Shown: in pieces, positions 1 to 9,907 of the stretch
How positions within the stretch are numbered: the first letter of the stretch is position 1
How the letters are laid out: each line of letters begins with the position of its first letter
NCBI GenBank assembly: GCA_949316235.1
Contig: OX438758.1
Coordinates: 14,789,731-14,853,730, forward strand
DNA: 64,000 nucleotides
Source of the DNA: Oegoconia quadripuncta
Lineage: Eukaryota > Arthropoda > Insecta > Lepidoptera > Autostichidae
Direction: 5' to 3'
The notes under the pieces: generated by a model
The model's input: the letters and a program-made list of their open reading frames with translations, nothing else
Told to the model about the DNA's origin: nothing
Databases searched by the model: none
Position numbers and translations under genes: made by a program

Positions 1-198
1 GAGATTCCATATTCTACTCTTGTGTGTGATTGTGGTAATCTTCTTAATAGATGCTTGGTTGTTGGAAATTTTTATCAGCTGGCAGGTATTGTTATCACAG
101 ATTCATTTATAACGTAAATATATTTAAAATAATCACTAATATATATTATTTATCGATAAATAATGGGACAACAAATTTTATGTGTGTTGCTTGTGTGC
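1..198. other. No gene recognised
   Basis: This AT-rich stretch holds nothing I recognise. On the minus strand it lies just downstream of a splice-donor-like sequence (GTAGGC, about 205-215) at the end of the Harbinger-like exon, so it is plausibly that element's intron. Confidence 0.3.
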
Positions 199-378
199 CT
201 ACCCACACAGAAAATAGAATTTGTCGGGATTTTGTCTCTGTTCTTCATAATTTCGATAAAACTCGCCATTTATTTTCCTTGCCCTATAGTAGGAATCCAC
301 TTCATCTTTTGCCCACAATAAATCGAGCGTTAGGAATAAATTTGAATCAAAAAGGTGTTGTCGCCGTTTTTCTGACAT
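199..378 (-). pseudogene. PIF/Harbinger transposase, N-terminal exon fragment
   Basis: The minus-strand reading from the ATG at 378 gives about 59 residues, with a stretch of the type YRARKINGEFYRNYEEQ followed by NPDKFY. That pattern is typical of the start of insect PIF/Harbinger nucleases (ALP1-like proteins), just before the helix-turn-helix and DDE domain. A donor-like GTAGGC follows, so this looks like a first exon. No DDE core follows within the 200 bases available before the window edge, so completeness cannot be judged. The family call rests on pattern memory, and the fragment is short. Confidence 0.4.
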
Positions 379-439
379 TTCGTACGCGAATAAAAACAAA
401 TATCTCGACAACACAACCACGAACACACTACACCGCTAT

Positions 440-530
440 AGGGCCGCGCGATCTGCCCGCTGGTTTGGAGAACAGGTATGCGTTGCCCGCCCCGCTGCCC
501 GCAAAATTCCAGGCAGAGGCCTATAAGTGT
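440..530. repeat. GC-rich putative Harbinger subterminal region
   Basis: A GC-rich block (CCCGCCCCGCTGCCCGC and neighbours) lies upstream of the fragment at 199-378 and ends near AGGCCTATAAG. Its position and composition resemble the GC-rich subterminal region of the Harbinger at 7290-10661. No second terminal repeat can be seen because the other end lies outside the window. Confidence 0.25.
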
Positions 531-540
531 CATAACCATA

Positions 541-633
541 GAACGCCGTACCGGAATTCAAAAATCTCAGGCGCATCGCATACTTCAGCGTGAAAGTTTT
601 CATCCGTACCATATTCAAAGGGTCCAACAGTTA
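541..633 (+). pseudogene. Mariner/Tc1-like transposase fragment (helix-turn-helix)
   Basis: About 31 residues include the motif AHRILQRESFHPYHIQ followed by RVQQL. This is the characteristic end of the second helix-turn-helix in a widespread insect Tc1/mariner-type transposase family, in which the HPYHIQ-type hexapeptide is conserved. The similarity stops abruptly at 633 with no DDE domain following, so this is a relic. It could also be a piece of another DDE_3-type transposase. Confidence 0.4.
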
Positions 634-1031
634 AGTAGTTCGTCATTTAAATGTTTAAACTTATGCACTTCTATTCCATTATCTGAAAGAACAATGACAA
701 GTTAAATTCCAGAATCAAGAATGGTTTAGGTTAGTAATGTAGTTAAGGGTACTGAGGTATAAAAGTAGTACCCATAGTGACACTCTGACCCTCCTTGAGT
801 TCACGAGATAGAATGATAATAGGGGGGAAAATAATAATAAAAAAATGTTCTAAACCCTTTTCCCGTACTGTCCCGAAGGCTACAGGCTACACTGCGCCAT
901 ACACTCAATCCAACCTAGTTTTCAGTTTCTCAGATATGAATTTGTTCGTCTTCCACATTCAGACCAGCACACACAGGCGTCCTACTAAGGTATTTGAAAA
1001 GACAATTGCATCATTTACGAAACGTTACATC
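634..1031. other. No gene recognised
   Basis: I see no coding signal or repeat here. The last five bases (ACATC, 1027-1031) are the left target-site duplication of the deleted Gypsy element. Confidence 0.4.
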
Positions 1032-1181
1032 TGTAGTGTTTGTTAAAATGATAGAAACTGCACTTTCAGATGAAATAAGTATTTATTAAGTTCAATGGAC
1101 AAAACAGCTCCCTTACAAGCCGGGGTTCACTCGTCTGGTGTTGCCACCAACCTTTTATAATAATCCTTACTTTATACCACA
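1032..1181 (-). repeat. 3' LTR of deleted Gypsy element
   Basis: This is nearly identical to 1585-1732. It carries a few substitutions and a two-base length difference (150 against 148 bp), so the copy is not brand new. On the minus strand the polypurine tract lies directly upstream at 1182-1191. Confidence 0.85.
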
Positions 1182-1239
1182 TCTCCCTCTTAAAACAATT
1201 TATTTTACATCACAAAATCATTGAAATAAGAAGGTTGTC

Positions 1240-1521
1240 TCACCACTCGAAAGACTTTCTCAAAGCATTAGTATTGTTAACCACATTGGCAAGATTAGGA
1301 ACAAGAGCTACTTCTGACCAATATCTTTGCTTACAGATACTTCTATCTGGTGGGGTGGTTACCGACTTAACCTTGTCTTTAATTGTTTTGATAAACCAAG
1401 TGTTTCTGGTTTTCAAAACACCTGCCTCATTCTTGATCAAAACAGACCGTGGATTGTCTAGCATTTTTACAATAACTGCGGGTTTCCAAACGTCTGCATG
1501 TTCATTTTCTTTGAAAAATAT
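1240..1521 (-). pseudogene. Gypsy integrase C-terminal fragment
   Basis: The minus-strand reading includes WKPAVIVKMLDNPRSVLI and then NEAGVLKTRN. This matches the usual end of Ty3/Gypsy Pol proteins, a WxPAxI...PRSY-type segment followed by a basic RRNRxF-type tail. Only this C-terminal chromodomain-like tail survives, between the tRNA-like primer site and the 3' LTR. No catalytic residues are present. Confidence 0.6.
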
Positions 1522-1532
1522 TTTTTTTTATT

Positions 1533-1584
1533 GGAAATCAGATTCCCTTTGGGAGCATAAGTTCGTATCCTACCGACTGCGCCA
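1533..1584 (+). other. Primer-binding site extended to a tRNA-Ser 3' half
   Basis: Fifty-two plus-strand bases ending in CCA directly abut the LTR at 1585. They read like the 3' half of an insect tRNA-Ser. There is an anticodon-stem end (GAAATCAGA), a long variable arm (TTCCC...GGGAG), a T-arm (GTTCGTATCC) and an acceptor strand (CGACTGCG) plus CCA. On the element's own strand this is the primer-binding site, beginning TGGCGCAGTCGGTAGG. A normal site copies about 18 bases of the primer tRNA, but here the complementarity continues back to about the anticodon loop. Only the 3' half is present, so this is not a tRNA gene. Confidence 0.75.
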
Positions 1585-1732
1585 TGTAGTGTTTGTTAAA
1601 ATGATAGAAACTGCACTTTCAGATGAAATAAGTATTTGTTAAGTTCAATGGACAAAACAGTTCCCTTACGCCGGGGTTCACTCGTCTGGTGTTGCCACCA
1701 ACCTTTTATAATAATCCTTACTTTATACCACA
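1585..1732 (-). repeat. 5' LTR of deleted Gypsy element
   Basis: This is the upstream LTR in minus-strand reading. It is followed at once (1584 downward) by the tRNA-Ser-complementary primer site and is flanked outside by the ACATC duplication at 1733-1737. Confidence 0.85.
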
Positions 1733-1761
1733 ACATCCTCAAGAAATGTGTAAATGCTCAC

Positions 1762-1843
1762 CTTTGAAGATCCTGATAATGTCTTCCGGGATATTCCAAT
1801 CTCGAAGAATAGAAGAGGTGCTGTGGCAAATTTCGTCGTTCAT
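1762..1843 (-). CDS. Candidate first coding exon with a SAM-like start (partial)
   Basis: An ATG at 1843 opens 27 codons (MNDEICHSTS then ILRDWNIPEDIIRIFK) and ends in a good splice donor (AAG|GTGAGC at 1762/1761). The helix-rich LRDWNIPEDII-like text resembles the beginning of SAM domains seen in many uncharacterised insect proteins. The following intron position is occupied by the deleted Gypsy element, and no second exon is visible to the left. It may be a gene remnant or part of another transposon. Confidence 0.3.
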
Positions 1844-2294
1844 AGTTAGTTGAACGCTCGCTACTAACACAAAAATGCCCACCCGCGCCCAGGGCCGCGC
1901 CGACCCTCCACAGCGCCTGTGTGCGAAACCTATGAAGCGCCTCTTTTTTTTCACGAACTTATTTTTATTTCTTATTTGTTAATTTTGACCGAAATAAATG
2001 TTCTCTAGTTTTATATAATTAGATAATATTTTCCTAAATAGGTAGAACCAGTTCGTTTTCGCTTGCCAATTACTGCGAAAAATAAAACGCGGATTAAATT
2101 TTTACATACTTTATTTATGATGTTCTATCTAATCATATACTTATATTATTTTATTTTACTTACGTTATTTTGTTATTAATAAATAACTTATTTATTAATA
2201 ATTATTTATATTTTTAGTGTGGGATTTAGATAAGTATCTGCATACAACGAGCCATGCCAGCGTTTTGGGTACCTTGCCTCGCGGCCCCAATTTT
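1844..2294. other. No gene recognised
   Basis: This AT-rich DNA has a GC-rich island at about 1875-1930. A possible hAT edge (GCGGCCCC, about 2281-2288) lies next to the transposase relic, but no terminal repeat partner can be confirmed. Confidence 0.3.
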
Positions 2295-3772
2295 TTACAT
2301 TTGTTCTAGTTTATATTTAAATTCCATCTCTTTATTTGTTACTGTTTTTAAATAAATAAATACATTTAATTTTTTGAAAAAAGACTGACATGACATAATT
2401 TCTTCACACAAATCATCGGCGTTAAAGTCCAATGAATCATTTGCTGTAAGTTTTTCCTGCAAACGATGACAGCTAATTCTTAATTGACTTTGTTCTTGGT
2501 CATCACTTAGTTTAAATAAAAAATTAAACACGTCATTTTTATTATTCAATAAATTAAATCTTTCGTCTACGGAGGATAAAGCTTGATCCAATATATAAAA
2601 AAATAGATTAATTTTAAAAGCTATTTTCGGATCACTTATAGTGTGGTCTTCGTGTTCATAATGAAAACTCTTAGGAGTCTTACGACGTCTTAGGGGTCTG
2701 GATCTAGAAGTTTCAAATTCACCCTCGACATCTAATTTTTCGGCAATTTTCATGGCATCATTTACAATTTCTTCAAAATTTGCGTCGGTTCTAATTTTTA
2801 TCAAAAACTTCGATGGACTGCAGAATTTTGCTCACAAAATTTACTTTTGTCAATATTATATGCCATATATTTAGTGAACAAATGAATGAAAAGGAGCATA
2901 TTTTTTCTGCTGGGCATTTAGCGTCATATTTTGCCTTCTGATCATATGATACACCATTTGATATTTCATATAATGTATCATAAATTTCTGGTAAATTTGT
3001 AAACAGCGGTTTGATAGCATCTATTCTGCTTGACCATCTTGTTTCAGACAATGGTTTTAAGGTCAGATTTATGACACATTTTTTTAATAAGTCCCATCTT
3101 TTGGTAGAGGATGAAAAATATTTATATAACTCTTGCACAATACTAAAAAATCCAGTCGTATGATGATTGGGATTGGCAGCGTCGTTTACTATCAAATTTA
3201 AACTATGGCTAGCGCATGGTACATAGAAAGCGCGGGGATTTAGATCCAGCAATCTTTTTTGAAGACCATTCCATTCCATTATCATAGCCCTGTCCCCTTA
3301 AGTTGTTTATGTCCAAATTATTTTTGTCCAGTTTTTCTATTATAAATGACGTTAATCCAGCGCCAGTTGTATCGATAATTGGACAGAAGGCTAGGAAATG
3401 CTCCCTTATTTCCAACTTTCTAGTTTCTGTGTTAAAATTGACAAATCTTATTATAATACTAATTTGCTCTACGTGTGAAACGTCAGGAGTACAATCCAAT
3501 ATTATTGAAAAATATTTATTAATTTTACATAAATTTAAAATAAATTGTTGAATTTGGTTACCGAGTATGTAAATGATTTCATTTTCGATCTTATCTCCAA
3601 GATAAGTCGGCATATTTTTGAAATCCGAATCATTCGTTACGCGTCGTATATGTTCAGTCATTGAAAGATCGAATTTTCCTAACATTTCAATACATTTTAA
3701 AAAATTTACGCGTCGTATATGTTCAGTCATTGAAAGATCGAATTTTCCTAACATTTCAATACATTTTTAAAA
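2295..3772 (-). pseudogene. hAT-like (ZMYM/DUF4371-type) transposase relic
   Basis: Three overlapping minus-strand frames together give a hAT-type transposase. An N-terminal part contains FDLSMTEHIRRV, YLGDKIENEIIY and ILDCTPDVSHVEQ. Then come RGQGYDNG and CASHSLNLIVNDAA, a classic hAT signature around the second catalytic region. A C-terminal helical part has LSETRWSSRIDAI. Frame changes occur near 3270 and near 2800. The C-terminal dimerisation domain (hATC) is not seen, and the zinc-finger start is missing. These proteins cut and paste DNA in the nucleus; this copy is clearly dead. A 69-bp in-frame tandem duplication sits near its 5' end. Confidence 0.8.
3637..3772. repeat. 69-bp tandem duplication inside the hAT relic
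   Basis: Two almost identical units start at 3637 and 3706 (TTACGCGTCGTATATG...). They duplicate 23 codons in frame, including GKFDLSMTEHIRRV. The second unit has one extra T near its end. Confidence 0.9.
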
Positions 3773-3942
3773 ATTACCATTGTTACGATAGTATAATTTT
3801 TGGCTTTGGCCACAAAAAGCCATATTTTGTGTACTTAGAAATTGGACCACATATACATATTATTCTTTTGATTATATCGTACCAGCGCTGCTTTTCAACC
3901 TCTAAAAGTTTTTATTGTATACTATCAATAGTGTTCTTATTT
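3773..3942. other. Junction between hAT relic and Copia fragment
   Basis: I recognise no coding similarity here. It lies between the 5' end of the hAT reading (minus) and the 5'-truncated Copia fragment (plus). Confidence 0.3.
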
Positions 3943-4482
3943 TTAAGATATGTTAAGGCTACTTTGGACTTTTGTCTGGTGTATAGGAGTGATGCTGCGA
4001 CGGAGCTTTTAGAGTCTTTTGTTGATGCTGACTGGGGAGGGGATATACTTGATAGAAAATCTACTACAGGATATGGTTTCCGAGTATTTGGATGTCCAGC
4101 CTTATGGGGTTCTAAAAAACAAAGCTCTGTAGCAATATCATCCACAGAGTCAGAGTATTTGGCTATCAGTATGGCAGTAACTGAAGCATGCTGGTTGAGA
4201 AAATTAGTCTTGGATTTTAAATTGGATTTACAACTGAATGCTTTTGTATTATATGAAGATAATCGGTCAGCCATACAGGTTGCCCAATATCCTGAAAACA
4301 ATAGAAGATTGAAGCATTTGAATATTAGGCACTTTTTCATCAAGGAAAAGATTGATGAAAAGGTGATTATCCTGAAATATGTATCTACACATGATCAATT
4401 AGCTGATTTATTCACAAAAACTTTGGGTAAACAACAGTTTACTAAATATAGAGATATGTTGTTATCTGTGCCTAAGAAATGA
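3943..4482 (+). pseudogene. Copia RNase H domain, 5'-truncated
   Basis: One open frame of about 180 codons covers the end of a Ty1/Copia Pol. It has a start like LRYVKATLDFCLVY, then DADWGGD with KSTTGY, WGSKKQSSVAISSTESEY, LYEDNRSAIQVA, LKHLNIRHFFIKE and LADLFTKTLG. The acidic residues of the RNase H active site (DADWGGD, STESEY, EDNRSA) are all visible. The reading is open to its natural stop, but gag, protease, integrase and reverse transcriptase are absent, so it is a 3' remnant. A polypurine tract and LTR follow. Confidence 0.85.
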
Positions 4483-4548
4483 ATATGTATATTTAATTTT
4501 GTTTGCTTTAGAAAAATTTGGTTTTGTTAAATGTTAACTTCTTTCTAT

Positions 4549-4558
4549 TGGGGAGGGG
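4549..4558 (+). other. Polypurine tract of Copia fragment
   Basis: TGGGGAGGGG lies directly before an LTR-like TGTTAATAAA. This is the expected place for plus-strand priming in an LTR element. Confidence 0.6.
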
Positions 4559-4730
4559 TGTTAATAAAACAATAGAATTGTGTATTGTTTTTCGCCGCCT
4601 TTATATATGTCATCTGTCACTGCTCTCTGTCTGTACAAGATACAAAATACATTTGTTTAACAATTTCCAAGGGTATTCTTTTATACCAAGCTGGTCGTGC
4701 ATGTTCTCCATCATCAGTATTGTCATAACA
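4559..4730 (+). repeat. Probable 3' LTR of Copia fragment
   Basis: The sequence after the polypurine tract starts TGTTA and can be followed to ...CATAACA at 4730, where the neighbouring non-LTR relic begins. There is no second LTR copy in the window for comparison, so the right boundary is inferred from the TG...CA ends. Confidence 0.5.
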
Positions 4731-4759
4731 AGATATGGGGTTGATGGAAACAATTCTTA

Positions 4760-5734
4760 GCAAAAAGCATTACAGAACTTTTACTACTATTTACTTCCAA
4801 CATAAGCTGTGTTCTAAATAGCTGATAGAGTAATTTTAAGCAGTTGTTCATAATTGGTTCGCCAATTCTTAGGTCATCACAATCCAAATAAATTACAAGA
4901 TCATCAGCGTAAAAACAATATTTGACTGAGGAAGGAATTTACCCCATAAGACAGACTAAGCTTAGAATGAAAATAAGAGGAGAAATAACAGAGCCTTGTG
5001 GAGTACCTTTGTAAGTAATATTTGGGCCATAGAGATTATTTATGACTTTTAAAGATACGTTACGTCCACTTAGGAATTTATAGATCCTAAGTAAAACAGA
5101 ACCTGGGATACCTAAACTAGAGAGACTTTATCTAAAAAAAAGCCAAGTGTGTAATTATTATTTCTAAAATTGTTTTTAATGTCCCCAACTAAATAACCTA
5201 TGTTATACATTGTACTTTTACCTTTACGGAAACCAAATTGGTTATCTGGAATAAGATAGTTGTTTTCAATAAACCATTCTAATCTATTTTTCAGCATTGT
5301 TTCGAAACACTTAGCAAAACACGATGTTAAGGAAATAGGTCTATAAGCGTCTACACTACGTAGATCGTTTTGTATGATTTTAAAATGGGAACAACTAGTT
5401 GATCTTTCCACGTTTCGGGAATACTATTTTGGGACCATAATTGGTTAAATATATTCAATAAAATAGTTTTACATTTAGAAGGTAAATTTTTTATAACAGT
5501 ATACGGTATAAAATCGGGACCAGGCGACGTATTCTTTTTATTCTGTAAAGCTGCTTGCAACTCATAAAAATGAAAAGGTTTTGAAATCCACTGGGCAGTT
5601 TCGGAACCAAGAGATGAAAAGTAATTTGCTAGTACAGGCGAATCAGAAGAACTGTTTTCATTACAAGTTATTTTATTTAAAAATTCTGAAGCATTACTGG
5701 GATCATCTAAGAAATGTGACTTTAATGTTGGCAT
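4760..5734 (-). pseudogene. Reverse transcriptase of element A (broken)
   Basis: Fragments include TSPGPDFIPYTVIKNLPS, then AYRPISLTSCFAKCFETMLK, DNQFGFRKGKSTM, GTPQGSVISPLIFIL and the catalytic FYADDLVIYLD. This is the standard order of fingers and palm in an APE-type non-LTR reverse transcriptase. Frame changes occur near 5390 and near 5110, and there is an in-frame stop before FYADD. It ends at the junction with the Copia LTR, so the thumb and RNase H are lost. Confidence 0.8.
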
Positions 5735-6910
5735 TAAGTTTAGAAAATTTAAACTTCTTTATAGTCCATATTAATTTAGAGGGCGTCATACGGTTAAAAG
5801 AATTGCATAGAATAGCCCACGAAATTTCCTTTTGTTCCTTTAAAATTTTCTTTTTTTTGGCATCAAATTCTTTATAGAGGATATAGTTTTCTAAAGTAGG
5901 ATAATTTTTATAAGAAGTTAATGCATACTTGGCTTGACGAACGGCTTGGCTATAAGTGTTATTCCACCATAACAACACCACGGGTTTTTTAGTGTGGCAA
6001 GTATTGGTTTTATGGGGAAATGTCCACAGAATGTCACTTAGTATTTTGATAAAATTGTTATCATTTTGAATTAGATGTTTAACGTTAACATAAGAAAAAA
6101 AATATCATAACACATTTTATCAAAAACTGGCCAATTTATTTTGTTAAAATTAACCGATGATAGGGAATGAATTTCTGGATCAGAACTATTCAAAAAGGTG
6201 TTAAAATTATCGTCATTAGAACAATTATTATTGGAATTATACAGCATGTTTACTACAAGTGGATAGTGGTTGCTACTAAGCGGGTCTTCTAAACTTGAGA
6301 AAGAACAGCTGGAACTTACCGACGGAGATGCAAAGACTAAATCCAGCACATTACCAAGGTAAAGTGCTGGATTTATGTTTATGATTTATATTTATGCTGT
6401 CCAAAAGGAGATAAAGTAGTGACCTGATGATCATTTAGGCCGACTAAATTTAGGTTATCTACAAAGGAATGGATGTCGTTACTTCTTCTATCATTCGATC
6501 TACATCTTCAGGCTGTGTGATGTGCATTAAAGTCACCGATAATCATGTAATTTCTATTATTAAATTTAGAAAATGAGTTATGAAGTTGTTTAATTATGAA
6601 TTTCCCATTTGGAGGGGAGGAACATAAACACTAAGGATATCCAAGTAAAAGGAATCCAGTTTAATAGAAACTAATAAACTTTGGAAATGGTAATTGGAAG
6701 AGGTAGAAATTCTGGTGAAGTTATATTTATTCCTAATCGCTACTGCTACACCACCATGAGCGTGATCAGAGTCTTGTCGAATGATATTGTAACCAGGTAT
6801 TTTAAAAAGTAGAATTATATCGATTTCAAAATCATTACTATGAATGTAATGTTTAAGTTGATCTAATTTAGGAAGGATGCTACGCGAGTTCTAATGAAAG
6901 ATATTTAGTT
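5735..6910 (-). pseudogene. Endonuclease and linker of element A (broken)
   Basis: The best piece (6349-6071) reads MLDLVFASPSVSSSCSF and later SSNHYPLVVNML, the end of an apurinic endonuclease-like domain (LDLxFxS and SDHxP-type motifs). Upstream, interrupted text such as IIRQDSDHAHGGVAVAI matches the middle of the domain. A basic linker (5981-5703) leads to the reverse transcriptase. Several stops break the frame. Confidence 0.65.
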
Positions 6911-7029
6911 GCTCTATACCAACCTTGTTATCCTTAAAGATTAAGTTGCATAGTTGGTAATGAGTAACTCTTTAATCAATTTAGACTTTTAAAACATCAT
7001 CCGAATTAATAATGTCTGATAACATAGCT

Positions 7030-7286
7030 CACCTTTGAGAAACCTGTATAGGCTTGACATACACGTTATTCAGTAATGAGGTGGAGGACACGTTAGCGGC
7101 TACAGTTGCATATGAGACTTTCCCACTGATTTTATTTTTAATTTCAGCAATTTTTCCTGACATTAGTGGGCAAATAGAGGCCACAGCTACATGTGGTCCA
7201 CCACAGTTGGCACATTTAATATTGTCTTTGTTGTCACATTCTTAAAAAAAATGATTGTCAGAGCAAGTGGAACAGATCTGCTTACT
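7030..7286 (-). pseudogene. Gag C-terminal part of element A
   Basis: The minus-strand reading contains the zinc-knuckle tail NIKCANCGGPHVAVASICP and then SYATVAANVSS. This matches the third CCHC-like knuckle and post-knuckle tail of the Gag proteins at 22547-23668 and 45999-46878. It is the downstream half of a knuckle array cut in two by Harbinger-1. Confidence 0.7.
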
Positions 7287-7289
7287 CTT
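7287..7289. other. TTA target-site duplication, left
   Basis: TTA here and at 10662-10664 flanks Harbinger-1. A 3-bp TTA/TAA duplication is diagnostic for PIF/Harbinger. Confidence 0.9.
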
Positions 7290-7437
7290 AAGGTGTGTCC
7301 AAACATAAAGCGGCATACGAGCGCGGCTGCCGCGCGCGGCAGCCGTGGGCTACCTGCCGCGTGCAACGATCGCCGCGAACAGTGTAGTGTTGGTTCGCCA
7401 GTGGTTGTGTGTGGACGGACGTATTTTATCAAATAAA

Positions 7438-9907
7438 ATGGACAATGAAACAGCAATTCGTCTTATTGAAATTTATGGCTCCCATAGTCCATTATGGGAT
7501 ACTAGATGTAAAGAATATCACAATAATAATGTGAGAGAAGATATATGGGATGAAATAGCAAAAACACTCGTACAACCAAAAGCAGCTTTAAAATTGAAAA
7601 TGAAGAGTCTTTTGAGTTCTTATAGAAGGGAGAGAAACCGAGAAAAAACAAGTAATGTCACCGGTTGTGGTAAGTTTAATTTTATTACATTTTATAACAG
7701 TAGGTACTTATTAATAAATCTCTGGCTGTTTACATTTTGTCTATACTGATTCATTATTATCTCTAAACGCCTGGACCGATTTACATGATTAAGACTAATA
7801 AAATGGTTTCATACCTAGACCTTTGATTTGACACCATAATCATTAAGATATCTCAATAAATAAAAAATCTAGTTTTCAAGTTACCCTCGTGATTATCCAA
7901 CATTTATGAAACGAGTAATTAAATTCTTTAATAAGACCAGCTTTTAGCAAGATCAGCTTATGTTTACGTTATTTTAATGTTCTTTTTTCTGTTGCAGGTA
8001 GAAACAAAGCCTATAAATCTAAATGGTTTGCTTATGAAGCATTTAGTTTTTTACATGACAGGAATAACCCTATTGATGCAGTGGTAAGTTTCTTTTATAT
8101 TTTTACTAGACGACCTGCCGCGGCTCCTGCCCGCGCTGTTTTTTGGGTTTTCCCACAGGAATGAACTTTCCCGGAGTAAAGTATTATACATATAAACCTT
8201 CCTCTTCAATTGTTCTATCTATTAAAAAAACCACATCAAAATCCGTTGTGTATTTTTAAAGATTTAAGCATATAAAGGGACATAGGGATAGAAAAAGCGA
8301 CTTTATTTTATACTATGTAGTGATAGTGATTAGACCATAGCTTTCCGCCAGCGGCTTCGCCCGCGTGGTCTGGTGGTTTCTTATAAATTGTAACCTAATG
8401 TTACTCAGTGTAGATATAGCTTTGCAATAGTAAAAAAAAAATCGATCCAGAAGTTTTTGAGTTAAATCTTAACAAACAAAAAAATCTTTCCTCTTTTTAA
8501 TATTAGTCTAGATTATACATACAGCTCGCATACTACAAAATCTATGGGATGAAATAATGCTGACTGCTGTTTATGAATTTTGGCCATTTATAGGTTATGT
8601 AATTATTTAATATCTTTCTTGCCAATCAATTGATCCGTTTGTCATAAAATATCTTGACAAAAAAATACGGATATCAGAAGGAGTGGTATTAAATTGATTT
8701 GGAGTAAAATTAGCTGTTTCAATCGTTAAATTATTTGTTTTTTTCAATAAAGAGTCTCTGCGAAGAAAGTTATGCAAGTGAACAGTAGCTAAAACTATCT
8801 TTTTGGCTGATTTTGGGCTTAAAATCATTGTACTTCTCAATACTCTAAATTTTGCCGACATGATTCCAAAAGCATTTTCTACTACTCGCCGTGCTCTTGA
8901 TAGCCTATAGTTGAAAATCCTTTCTTTTGACCCTTTTGGATGAATTCCTGCAAATGGTGTCATCAAATTTGTGCTTAGTGCAAAAGCTTGATCTCCTAAT
9001 ATTACATATGGTATTTTAGTTATGTAGGGTATTTGTAAAATTTCTGGCGCTGGTACATTAAGTTGATTATTTTCTAGCTTTCGATACAATTCGGAATGTT
9101 TATAAACTCCTCCATCTGAAATTCGACCTTGGCTTCCTATGTTTACATACATAAAATTGTAATTTGCGTCTACTAATGCTAATAGTACGATACTAAAGAA
9201 CTTTTTATAATTAAAATATTCAGTGCCGCTACGAAAAGGAGCTTGAATAGTTATGTGCTTTCCATCTAACGCCCCAATAGTGTGCGGAAAATTCCATTCT
9301 TTCTCGAAGTCTTGAGATACTGCTTTCCAATCTTGCTCTGACATTGGTAGCTGAAAAAAAGATTATAGTTTTATTTGTTTTGTTTCAGGATTGTGGTTCA
9401 CCCTCAGAGCCGGGTAATACAGAACAAACTATTCCGGAACAAGGCATTTCAGGACAAAGCACTTCAGAATCAGGTACTTCGGAACAAGGCACTCGAGACC
9501 AAGATACAAATACAAAGAAGCCAAGAAAAGAAATGCGCGCTAACAAGAGGACATACCAAGAGTCAGAGTATGACGCTGAAAATAAAATGATAGAAGAAGC
9601 ATTAGAAGCAATGCGAAAACAAAATGACAGTAGTAATGATCCTTACGTATCTTTTGGCATGCACGTAGCAGCTGAACTAAGAAAATATAATGCCACTATG
9701 TTTACGAGAGTCAAACATTCAATAAATACTATATTATACGAAGCTGATATGGAGCTCCTAAATCAATCATCAACACAAGAATATAACGCTGAAAACAGAC
9801 GAGGATATTACACTTCACAGTTTACCGATCTTGACTCATCAACTTCTAGTAACATGGGTACTGGCCTTACACAATTGATTCGTGATTTAGACACGGATGT
9901 AGATTAA
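7438..9907 (+). CDS. Harbinger accessory MADF-domain protein (3 exons)
   Basis: Exons 7438-7669, 7998-8083 and 9389-9907 join in frame with clean GT-AG borders (GTG|GTAAGT, TTGCAG|GT, GTG|GTAAGT, TTTCAG|GA) to give 278 residues. The N-terminus (AIRLIEIYGSHSPLWD, WDEIAKTLV, MKSLLSSYRRERNRE) is a MADF/Myb-SANT-like DNA-binding domain. The middle and C-terminus are polar, with a repetitive SEPGNTEQ/GTSEQGT segment and an acidic end. In this superfamily the second protein binds the terminal repeats and brings the nuclease to the DNA and into the nucleus; that role is family knowledge, not seen here. The second intron contains the antisense DDE exon of the transposase. Confidence 0.88.
8105..8335. 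repeat. Dispersed repeat, copy 1
   Basis: This shares clear stretches with 50098-50290: CTATCTATTAAAAAAACC, CATCAAAATC and a common end TTTTATACTATGTAGTGAT. A CCGCGGCT-type GC-rich head begins each copy. It looks like a short non-autonomous retroelement or MITE that landed in an intron of the MADF gene. A third partial GC-rich head (CGCCCGCGTGGTCTGG) follows at about 8345-8375. Confidence 0.7.

Larger units (their letters stand above)
1032..1732 (-). mobile_element. Internally deleted Ty3/Gypsy element (701 bp) with both LTRs
   Basis: Two about 149-bp direct repeats (1032-1181 and 1585-1732) begin TGTAGTG and end CCACA on the plus strand. The same 5-bp direct repeat ACATC flanks both outer edges (1027-1031 and 1733-1737). 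Read on the minus strand, the order is 5' LTR, a tRNA-Ser-complementary primer site, the C-terminal tail of an integrase, a polypurine tract (AAGAGGGAGA, rc of 1182-1191) and 3' LTR. Gag, protease, reverse transcriptase and most of integrase are missing. The intact target duplication shows that it either inserted in this short form or was deleted internally afterwards. Confidence 0.85.

Noticed and set aside
51..593. 180-codon plus-strand open frame
   Set aside because: No domain pattern; it is antisense to the Harbinger-like exon (199-378) and runs through GC-rich subterminal sequence. Treated as a chance frame.
1533..1584. Possible tRNA-Ser gene
   Set aside because: Only the 3' half with an encoded CCA is present, directly abutting an LTR. 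It is a primer-site relic, not a gene.
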